Source: Paludibacteraceae bacterium (GTDB lineage Bacteria; Bacteroidota; Bacteroidia; Bacteroidales; Paludibacteraceae). Taken from it: a stretch of DNA of 9,200 nt. A model generated the notes under the pieces. It was not told the DNA's origin. It searched no databases and worked only from the letters and a program-made list of their open reading frames with translations. Each line of letters starts with the position of its first letter. The first letter of the stretch is position 1. Location of the stretch: NCBI GenBank assembly GCA_947445425.1, contig CANFFA010000069.1, positions 1 through 9,200 on the forward strand. Reading direction: 5' to 3'. Below, piece after piece: positions 1-5,184 of this stretch. The position numbers and the translations under genes were made by a program.

Positions 1-124
1 AAAAAAAAAACGGATATGATTTGGGATGAGTAAGCATTAGCTCTATAAGAGTTAATGACTTAAAGCCAGAAGTGGACAGATAAAGTTGGAATAGATATGA
101 AAAAATCTTATCTATTGGGCATAA

Positions 125-316
125 ATTATCAATAATTTACGCGAATTGAGTTTAGCTATTTCCTATAATTTTTCTCCTTATAATTTTAAAAATGGTTTAG
201 AACTTTCGGGCGGGCTTGGTGCGGGTCTCAATTCACTCCATAGGATGCCTCTGATTGAAAATATAGTTTTTAGGGATGTAAAAGTCCATCAAATAAAAAG
301 TAGTCTTCTTATTTGA
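125..316 (+). pseudogene. Possible decayed beta-barrel gene fragment
   Basis: An open stretch of 63 codons runs from just after a TAA (122-124) to a TGA at 314-316, with no ATG before its most protein-like part. The middle reads LSLAISYNFSPYNF, then KNGLELSGGLGAGLNSLH, with alternating hydrophobic and polar residues and many Gly, Asn and Tyr, as in outer-membrane beta-strands. The tail after about residue 40 has no such pattern. The first repeat copy (196-240) lies inside this frame. If it is coding, it is a fragment that has lost its start and end. Chance openness is a real alternative because the stretch is short. I do not recognise the family. Confidence 0.25.
196..240 (+). repeat. Two-block repeat, copy 1
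   Basis: Block A is TTTAGAACTTTC at 196-207. Block B is 24 bases at 217-240, starting TGGTGCGGGT and ending TTCACTCCA. They are separated by a 9-base spacer. Both blocks recur exactly at 501-546 with an unrelated 10-base spacer. In this copy the repeat reads in frame as GLELSGGLGAGLNSLH. Looser similarity continues on both sides: a TTTTCTCCTTA-like stretch upstream, and TAGG...TCTG.TTGA downstream. Confidence 0.75.
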
Positions 317-399
317 GCAAATTCATGGGGAATTCCAATAGGGATTTTAGTACAGTTTTTCAATGTAACTGATGCTAAATAATGTGGGAAGTAGTAATT

Positions 400-459
400 C
401 AAAAGTATTATTTCGGTGTCTTAAGAGGGAAGAAATTAGATGACACCAATATACTTTTG
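400..459 (+). terminator. Long imperfect hairpin with T-run, possible terminator
   Basis: The outer arms CAAAAGTAT (400-408) and ATACTTTTG (451-459) and the inner arms GGTGTC (415-420) and GACACC (442-447) give 15 base pairs, with an asymmetric internal loop (6 against 3 bases) and a 21-base apical loop. TAATTTTTTA follows directly on the plus strand, so the element could end a plus-strand transcript. No intact gene lies upstream to need it, so it may be left from a lost gene. A structured end of a mobile element is the alternative. Confidence 0.4.
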
Positions 460-500
460 TAATTTTTTATCATAAAGATTTTCCTTAAAGCATTAATTAA

Positions 501-546
501 TTTAGAACTTTCAGCGATTACATGGTGCGGGTCTCAATTCACTCCA
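501..546 (+). repeat. Two-block repeat, copy 2
   Basis: The second copy has block A (501-512) and block B (523-546) identical to copy 1, 305-306 bases further on, around a 10-base spacer instead of 9. The extra base shifts the reading frame. The NLELS and GAGLNSLQ readings therefore lie in different frames, and a TAG interrupts the second one just upstream (503-505). This fits a non-functional duplicate of a coding segment. The sharp edges of the identical blocks could instead mean a recombination or binding site. Confidence 0.75.
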
Positions 547-806
547 GGTAAACTAGGTCTGTTTGATATAAAGTAGGTATAAAAGTAGATATCTAAATAC
601 TCCTTTTGGTTTATCAAACATTCGCAAATATATAGTTTTAATTTAAAGAAATTGTAATGATTACATTTTTTAAGAGAAGAGCAATGTAGTAAAACACATT
701 TTAATAATTAATTTTAATCAATTTGTAATGTGGCAATAATCTTCTATGTTTTGGGTGAGGTATTACCGATCTGGACCATTAGAAATAAGAACTTATTGAC
801 CTAATT

Positions 807-1430
807 TTAATTTATTAGTGATTTCAATTCAGAGTAAAATTTCTCGGTTTTTGCTGTTCTATCGTCCAAACCATTGCTGCCACCATTGATTCTTTTAGTC
901 AATTCCAAAATTATTGGCTCGCTGACACCTTTTTCGCAGATGTTCCATAAACTGTTCTTTTCGAAAAAATAGAGAGCTGATTCAAAAGCATAGTCTGTTG
1001 CCACTAAATCAGGATTATTCATAATTTCGGGGACTCCAATGTGATTTGTAAATAGTTGATAACTCTCTTTTCCCGTTAATTGAATGGCGCCACGTCCTCT
1101 GAATTTCCAACCGTCACCACTATTTTCATCACCGTTCCCCATCCTATTTGCATAGGCTCTGTTTGCAATTTTCTCTGGCTGATTGGCATATATCCTTGCA
1201 ATATCAACAGGAAATAGATGTGGCCAAACCTGAGTTAATGTGTCTGCCTTATAATTAAGGTTTTCCGAAAAAATGACAAAACCCTCGGATTCATGACCCG
1301 TTTGTCCAAAAAAATGAGCACCTTGAGCAGCGTCAAGTTTGTAGTATTTCACTGCTGCCTTGAGAGTTGCTGGTCCAAATACACCATCGGGTATAATTCC
1401 AATTTTTGTTTGTAAATTTTTTATAGCCAT
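807..1430 (-). CDS. GH19 chitinase/endolysin-like hydrolase
   Basis: This 207-residue protein is of the glycoside hydrolase 19 (chitinase class I / phage endolysin) fold, which cleaves beta-1,4 bonds in chitin or peptidoglycan. Residues 11-30 (GIIPDGVFGPATLKAAVKYY) resemble part of a peptidoglycan-binding repeat. Residues 45-60 (GHESEGF...FSENLNY) carry the expected catalytic glutamate, E47. Residues 94-124 hold the family signature (ANRMGNGDENSGDGWKFRGR followed by GAIQLTG and SY). Near the C-terminus, TKRINGGSNGLDDR matches the substrate-cleft segment. There is no signal peptide or membrane helix, so export would need a holin, lysis or a contractile/secretion device, as for phage lysins and some T6SS effectors. 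The ATG at 1430 is the only sensible start. No holin, phage or secretion gene lies nearby, so it is an orphan, perhaps from a lost prophage. The family call is firm; the role is unknown. Confidence 0.85.
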   Translation of the reverse strand: MAIKNLQTKIGIIPDGVFGPATLKAAVKYYKLDAAQGAHFFGQTGHESEGFVIFSENLNYKADTLTQVWPHLFPVDIARIYANQPEKIANRAYANRMGNGDENSGDGWKFRGRGAIQLTGKESYQLFTNHIGVPEIMNNPDLVATDYAFESALYFFEKNSLWNICEKGVSEPIILELTKRINGGSNGLDDRTAKTEKFYSELKSLIN

Positions 1431-1459
1431 AATTCATGTATTTGTATTGCTATTGTCAC

Positions 1460-1502
1460 AAAACTCGGCTAAGTTCTACAATTGGATGCTTAACCGAGTT
1501 TT
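1460..1502 (-). terminator. Hairpin terminator after the flavin oxidoreductase
   Basis: The arms are 1460-1473 and 1489-1502, 14 bases each around a 15-base loop. Read on the minus strand, all 14 positions pair (one is U-G) and the arm ends in GAGTTTTG, 17 bases after the oxidoreductase stop. On the plus strand one pair becomes a C/A mismatch but TTTTTATTTT follows. It most likely ends the oxidoreductase transcript and keeps it from running into the GH19 gene. Bidirectional use is possible, but no plus-strand gene ends here. Confidence 0.7.
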
Positions 1503-1518
1503 TATTTTCAGTATGATA

Positions 1519-2649
1519 TTATTTTTTGCATTTCAACGGCATCCAACCCGGCCTTGAAACCAGCCCCGCCCAGAGTGGACTTGGAATTTTCAAAAAGTCT
1601 TGAGAATCTAAATCAAGTTCTGTTACAATCTGATCAACCGTATTATTTTTCACTTTTTTCAACCAAAGTGGATCCATCAATAGCTCTCTTCCCATTGCAA
1701 CAAGCGGAATACCGGTTGAAAGAATTTTTTCGGCATCTTCAGGGGTATGTACTCCACCAACACCAATAATTGGTAAAACGGTTCCAACTTTGCTTGAAAT
1801 CAGTTGAGCCCGAACTCTAGTATCTTCTTTGTCACGAATTGAAACCGTCCAAAAGTCCGGAGTCGAAACGTGTAAGAAGTCCAGTTTTTTAAGTGCAAGA
1901 GCTTGAACAAGACTCATTGTATCTTCGATTGTAATGCCCGGATTTTCAATCTCTTCTGGAGAAATTCGATATCCAACTATAAAGGGACGATTAGCAAGTT
2001 CAACGGCTTGTTTCACTGCATCTACTACTGCTAATGGAAAATTCATTCTTTTATTCAAATCACCTCCCCAGTTATCTGTTCGACGATTAGAGTGCGGTGA
2101 GAAGAATTGTTGTAAGAGGTAGGTATTCGCACCATGAATTTCTACACCATCAAAACCTGCTGCAATGGCCCTGCGAGTAGCTTGTCCAAAAGCTTGAATC
2201 GTTTCTAAAATTTCAGCTTCAGTCATTTCACGTGGAAGCTGTGCACCAGGTCTTTCTGCCGCTACTGCACTTGCACTAACAGATTGTCCATCAGGCAAAA
2301 CATCAGAAGGTGACATTCTTCCACCATGATAAATTTGAAGTACAGCTTTTCCTCCATTTTCTTTCAATGCTTCTGCAATGCGTTGCAAACTCGGAATCAT
2401 TTCGTCTGTATCCGCCCCTATCTGCGCATTAAATCCCTTACCTTGTTTTTGAACATAAGCACAGGCAGAAATCAATAAACCTGCCGACTCATTCCGTAAT
2501 TTATAATAGGCCACTTCAGCATCAGTGGTAGTACCGTCATCATTGCCTGAATAAGTTGTCATTGGAGCCAATACAATACGATTGTCGACTTGAATGCCTG
2601 AAACTGGAAATGTAAATGGCGAAAGTATTTGTTTATAATTTGAATTCAT
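1519..2649 (-). CDS. Old Yellow Enzyme-family NAD(P)H:flavin oxidoreductase
   Basis: This 376-residue cytoplasmic TIM-barrel FMN enzyme is of the NADH:flavin oxidoreductase / Old Yellow Enzyme family. Such enzymes use NAD(P)H to reduce activated C=C bonds, and some act on nitro compounds or nitrate esters. Visible signatures are NRIVLAPMTT (23-32) at the FMN site, LQIYHGGR (104-111), GFDGVEIHGANTYLLQQFFS (165-184) with the substrate-anion pair H172 and N175, then SNRRTDNWGG (187-196). The C-terminal phosphate-binding part has IIGVGGVHTPEDAE (294-307) and LVAMGRELLMDP (316-327). The length is normal for the compact bacterial members. The ATG at 2649 is preferred because it begins the conserved fold; an upstream in-frame GTG at 2685 would add 12 residues without family support. 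It stands alone, divergent from the porin, so a link to nitrite metabolism is not shown. The substrate cannot be read from sequence. Confidence 0.92.
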   Translation of the reverse strand: MNSNYKQILSPFTFPVSGIQVDNRIVLAPMTTYSGNDDGTTTDAEVAYYKLRNESAGLLISACAYVQKQGKGFNAQIGADTDEMIPSLQRIAEALKENGGKAVLQIYHGGRMSPSDVLPDGQSVSASAVAAERPGAQLPREMTEAEILETIQAFGQATRRAIAAGFDGVEIHGANTYLLQQFFSPHSNRRTDNWGGDLNKRMNFPLAVVDAVKQAVELANRPFIVGYRISPEEIENPGITIEDTMSLVQALALKKLDFLHVSTPDFWTVSIRDKEDTRVRAQLISSKVGTVLPIIGVGGVHTPEDAEKILSTGIPLVAMGRELLMDPLWLKKVKNNTVDQIVTELDLDSQDFLKIPSPLWAGLVSRPGWMPLKCKK

Positions 2650-2664
2650 GATTTGTATTTGTTT

Positions 2665-2695
2665 ATAAATTAATTTAGATTTCACTCACTACAAA
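2665..2695 (-). promoter_or_regulatory. Candidate promoter of the flavin oxidoreductase
   Basis: On the minus strand TTTG (2692-2695) is followed, 19 bases later, by TAATTTAT (2665-2672). This fits the Bacteroidota housekeeping pattern (TTTG, about 19-21 bases, TAnnTTTG) except for the last two positions of the -7 box. It lies 15 bases before the ATG at 2649, giving a very short leader. AT-rich DNA gives such matches by chance, so confidence is low. Confidence 0.3.
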
Positions 2696-2904
2696 AACAG
2701 ATGGATGAAGGTTTGGTTCAGTTGATACCCTTTATATATTGCTCAATTTTCAAAAATCGGATCCGCTGAATTTAATTCTAAATAAAACAAGCACATGCTT
2801 TTACAAACACTAAAAAAATGCAAAGTAAATGCAGCGATGAATATTTAAATAAACTCGCATGCTTTTCTGAATTATTCAACATTTCTTGAACACAAATATT
2901 AAAT

Positions 2905-2922
2905 GTGTAACATCTGTTACAC
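2905..2922. promoter_or_regulatory. Crp/Fnr-type operator palindrome upstream of porin
   Basis: GTGTAAC-ATCT-GTTACAC is a perfect palindrome with 7-base arms around a 4-base centre. The geometry is that of Crp/Fnr-superfamily sites (compare Fnr TTGAT-N4-ATCAA). The GTAAC half-site differs from Fnr and is reminiscent of sites proposed for HcpR/DNR-like nitrosative-stress regulators; I recall this loosely and cannot verify it. Its centre (2913.5) is about 40 bases before the start predicted from the -7 box at 2943-2950. That is the usual place for a class II activator, and it replaces a recognisable -33 element. No regulator gene is in the window. Confidence 0.6.
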
Positions 2923-2942
2923 TTATTCTGCAAGTCAATACT

Positions 2943-2950
2943 TATTTTTG
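2943..2950 (+). promoter_or_regulatory. Candidate -7 box of the porin promoter
   Basis: TATTTTTG matches the Bacteroidota TAnnTTTG consensus at every fixed position. Transcription would start near 2954, leaving a leader of about 19 bases before the ATG at 2973. No good -33 TTTG is found 19-21 bases upstream, where the Crp/Fnr-like palindrome sits instead. This suggests an activator-dependent promoter. Confidence 0.5.
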
Positions 2951-2972
2951 CAGGAAATATAAAAAAAACAAA

Positions 2973-4256
2973 ATGGATAAAATTAGGAAAAGCCTATTCT
3001 TCGTCAGTATTATTTTAGCATTCAATACATTGAACACTAGTGCACAATTAAAAATATCCGCAGAATTCAGACCGCGTACCGAATTGAGACATGGGTACAA
3101 AGCATTGGTTTTGGGTAGCGACGAATCTGCATTTTCTATTTCACAAAGAACACGATTGAATTTTATATCAACAACAGATAAACTTAGCTATAGAATGAGC
3201 ATACAGGATGTTCGTGTTTGGGGTGATCAAACGCAAATGAGCACGACTTCCAATCAACTCATGCTTCAACAAGCTTGGGCAGAATATAAATTCAACAGTA
3301 CACTGTCTATGAAGCTCGGTCGTCAGGAGTTGGATTACGACGATGCACGAATTTTGGGGAATGTAGATTGGGCGCAACAAGCTAGATCACATGACATTGC
3401 ATTGTTTAAATATGAAGATGCTTTCAAACTTCACTTGGGGGCTGCTTACAACCAAGATGCTGAAAAATTAAAGGGAACAGATTATAGTGTGACTGGAAAT
3501 TATAAAACCTTGCAATTCCTCTGGTTTAACAAGAAAATAAGTGAGCTTGGGGTCAGTATATTATTGCTCAACAATGGTTTGCAAAACAAATCAGCAGATC
3601 TTGTCCCTGTTTACAAACTTGCTTATACCCAAACCATGGGAAGTAGATTAAGCTATAACCTTGGATCAACTTCATTATTTGCTGCTGGATATTATACTAC
3701 AGGTAAAGACATTACGCTCAGAAAAGTCTCGGCACATTATGCTGCGGTAGGTGCAAATGTAAATATCAACGAAAACTGGGCTACGAACCTTGGCTACGAA
3801 CTTCTTTCTGGAACCAGCCAATTGGAGAAAAAGAACAATAGCAATTATACGAATGCTTCATTCAACCCATTTTACGGCACCAACCATAAATTTAACGGAC
3901 TAATGGATTATTTTTATGTGGGTAATCATTTGAATGGGGTCGGCTTAAACGATATTTACGGAACGATAGCCTACAAAAACGGGAAATTTAATGCAGGCTT
4001 AACACCACACTATTTTATCGCAGCCAATGAAATGATTGACCCTGCAGTAGTAGGTGGCAAAATGAATTCAAAACTAGGTACTGAAATTGATTTTACGCTA
4101 GGCTATAAGTTGGACGAGAATGTACAAATTAGTGGCGGTTACTCACAGATGTTGGCCACTGCAACGCTACAACAATTAAATGGAAGCGGTGATGCAAAAG
4201 CCAATAATCAATGGGCATGGCTAATGATCGCATTCAAACCTGATTTTTTAAAATAG
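2973..4256 (+). CDS. Outer-membrane porin, alginate-export type
   Basis: This 427-residue outer-membrane beta-barrel has a Sec signal peptide at residues 1-24 (basic MDKIRK, hydrophobic LFFVSIILAF, ending TSA before QLKIS). The mature N-terminus reads EFRPRTELRHGYKA (31-44), then SISQRTRLNF (55-64), the opening strands typical of the alginate-export (AlgE-like) porin family annotated widely in Bacteroidota. Many amphipathic strands follow, ending in WAWLMIAFKPDFLK. The ATG at 2973 is chosen because it starts the signal peptide; an in-frame TTG at 2886 would put 29 unrelated residues before it and overlap the promoter. In this family 'alginate export' is a name by homology; the substrate is unknown. 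Its place before nrfHA, with a Crp/Fnr-like site upstream, suggests passage of nitrite, nitrate or another small anion. A 295-base gap separates it from nrfH, so it is probably its own transcript. Confidence 0.82.
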   Translation: MDKIRKSLFFVSIILAFNTLNTSAQLKISAEFRPRTELRHGYKALVLGSDESAFSISQRTRLNFISTTDKLSYRMSIQDVRVWGDQTQMSTTSNQLMLQQAWAEYKFNSTLSMKLGRQELDYDDARILGNVDWAQQARSHDIALFKYEDAFKLHLGAAYNQDAEKLKGTDYSVTGNYKTLQFLWFNKKISELGVSILLLNNGLQNKSADLVPVYKLAYTQTMGSRLSYNLGSTSLFAAGYYTTGKDITLRKVSAHYAAVGANVNINENWATNLGYELLSGTSQLEKKNNSNYTNASFNPFYGTNHKFNGLMDYFYVGNHLNGVGLNDIYGTIAYKNGKFNAGLTPHYFIAANEMIDPAVVGGKMNSKLGTEIDFTLGYKLDENVQISGGYSQMLATATLQQLNGSGDAKANNQWAWLMIAFKPDFLK

Positions 4257-4369
4257 CTGAACAATTTCAACTGTTTTATGAATCTTCAAAATCAATTGGT
4301 CAATAAGTAATGGGACAAATATAATGTCGTATTTTAGAAGAAAATGGAACGCTGATTTACACGGTCTAA

Positions 4370-4391
4370 ACGGATTAAAAACGGATTAAAA
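4370..4391 (+). repeat. Tandem 11-base repeat upstream of nrfH
   Basis: ACGGATTAAAA occurs twice head to tail (4370-4380 and 4381-4391), and a degenerate start of a third copy, ACGGTCTAAA, lies at 4361-4370. It sits about 170 bases before nrfH. It could be repeated protein-binding sites or replication slippage; nothing in the sequence decides this. Confidence 0.55.
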
Positions 4392-4408
4392 AAAATGCAA
4401 GCATTTTT
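4391..4408 (+). terminator. Weak hairpin after the porin gene
   Basis: AAAAATGC and GCATTTTT form an 8-base perfect stem around AA (in practice 6-7 pairs with a larger loop), preceded by further A residues. Only the three inner pairs include G or C, so as an intrinsic terminator it would be weak and could act in either direction. It is the only hairpin of this kind between the porin and nrfH. Confidence 0.3.
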
Positions 4409-4425
4409 GATAAGAGCGTATAATC

Positions 4426-4442
4426 AATTGACGTAGTCAATT
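4426..4442. promoter_or_regulatory. Inverted repeat upstream of nrfH
   Basis: AATTGAC-GTA-GTCAATT is a perfect dyad with 7-base arms and a 3-base centre. It lies about 110 bases before the nrfH ATG. TTGAC/GTCAA half-sites resemble Fnr halves, but the spacing is 3 instead of 4 and the sequence differs from the palindrome upstream of the porin. It could be an operator for nrfH at a distal position, or chance in AT-rich DNA. Confidence 0.35.
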
Positions 4443-4495
4443 ATAGATCCATTTTTTTATCAGTATTTTCTGTATAAATCCGCGTACCATTAATA

Positions 4496-4528
4496 TTTGA
4501 CTTATAAAATAATAAGACATTATTTATT
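4496..4528 (+). promoter_or_regulatory. nrfH: Candidate nrfH promoter
   Basis: TTTG at 4496-4499 is followed after 21 bases by TATTTATT at 4521-4528, a partial match to TAnnTTTG. Transcription would begin near 4532, about 20 bases before the ATG. The geometry fits, but the -7 match is imperfect and the DNA is AT-rich. Confidence 0.3.
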
Positions 4529-4551
4529 TCCCACTACTAAACAACGAGCCC

Positions 4552-5139
4552 ATGATAAAAAAAATCCGACAACTACTCTCAATTCCCAAAGAGCTCATCG
4601 TTCCTTTGGCCGTGATCGCTGGCGTAGTCGCTGGACTGGCCATCTATATTGGATACATGGCCAGAATACACTCTTACCTATCTGACGATCCATCATCTTG
4701 CGTGAACTGTCACATTATGGCTCCGTATTATGAATCATGGAGACATAGCTCCCATGCCCCTTGGACCAATTGCAATGACTGCCATGTTCCACACGACAAC
4801 GCCTTTAAGAAGTATCTTTTCAAGGCAAAAGATGGACTGTATCACTCGGCCATTTTCACCTTGCGCATGGAGCCAACTGCTATTCGTCCCCGTGAGGAAA
4901 GTTACGAAGTGATCATGAACAATTGCATTCGCTGTCATAGCGGACTCAATTCAAGTTGCTTAAAAAACACTGCCATTAGCTATTCAGACACCAGAAAAGG
5001 AATGGGAAAAGCCTGTTGGGATTGCCACAGAGAGGTACCGCATGGTCGAATGAGCAATATCCACTCAGCACCCAATGCCCCACTTACCCCACTGCCAAAA
5101 TCGCCGGTACCTGATTGGCTAAAATCGGCTATGAAATAA
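4552..5139 (+). CDS. nrfH: NrfH, tetraheme menaquinol dehydrogenase
   Basis: This 195-residue membrane-anchored tetraheme cytochrome c of the NapC/NirT/NrfH family oxidises menaquinol and passes electrons to NrfA on the outer face of the cytoplasmic membrane. One N-terminal helix (about residues 14-36) anchors it. There are four CxxCH heme sites: C50-H54, C74-H78, C125-H129 and C155-H159. The first is CVNCHIM, the CxxCHxM form in which the Met (M56) is the axial ligand of heme 1 in characterised NrfH. The following APYYESWRHSSH and NCNDCHVPHD segments are also typical. The length is slightly above the Wolinella and Desulfovibrio proteins because of a Pro-rich C-terminal tail. The ATG at 4552 directly precedes the basic N-terminus of the anchor; no clear Shine-Dalgarno is present. 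nrfA starts 45 bases after the stop, so the two are surely co-transcribed. Confidence 0.95.
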   Translation: MIKKIRQLLSIPKELIVPLAVIAGVVAGLAIYIGYMARIHSYLSDDPSSCVNCHIMAPYYESWRHSSHAPWTNCNDCHVPHDNAFKKYLFKAKDGLYHSAIFTLRMEPTAIRPREESYEVIMNNCIRCHSGLNSSCLKNTAISYSDTRKGMGKACWDCHREVPHGRMSNIHSAPNAPLTPLPKSPVPDWLKSAMK

Positions 5140-5184
5140 ATCTATTTGAAAAAGAAATTAAAACAAACTCTAAAACAAAGTATT

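Larger units (their letters stand above)
1..806. other. Gene-poor region with repeats and gene remnants
   Basis: About 800 bases carry no convincing intact gene on either strand; stops are frequent in all frames. The region starts with a run of ten A. It contains a small hairpin at 37-55 (arms TTAGCTCT and AGAGTTAA, one G-U pair), a short open stretch at 125-316, a repeated two-block element at 196-240 and 501-546, and a long imperfect inverted repeat at 400-459. It also has an 8-base inverted pair GTTTGATA / TATCAAAC at 561-568 and 612-619. The mix of repeats, AT-rich filler and broken reading frames next to a phage-type lysin gene suggests decayed accessory DNA. This is inference; no integrase or transposase is visible. 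Confidence 0.6.

Noticed and set aside
196..546. CRISPR array
   Set aside because: There are only two copies, 305 bases apart, with an interrupted repeat; no regular spacers and no cas genes.
561..619. GTTTGATA / TATCAAAC inverted pair as mobile element ends
   Set aside because: The arms are only 8 bases, the enclosed 43 bases hold no gene, and no target duplication is seen.
1460..1502. Possible integron attC-like recombination site
   Set aside because: The hairpin lacks recognisable RYYYAAC/GTTRRRY core sites in the right arrangement, and no integrase or cassette array is present. A terminator explains it.
1360..2122. Plus-strand open frames across the GH19 and oxidoreductase genes
   Set aside because: They are opposite two well-supported minus-strand genes and have no domain-like sequence of their own.
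2794..2876. Direct repeat CATGCTTTT at 2794-2802 and 2868-2876 as paired operator sites
   Set aside because: Nine bases repeated once in AT-rich DNA, without symmetry or a clear relation to either promoter, is too weak to call.
3168..3380. 70-codon minus-strand open frame inside the porin gene
   Set aside because: It is antisense to a well-supported barrel gene and has no recognisable protein features.
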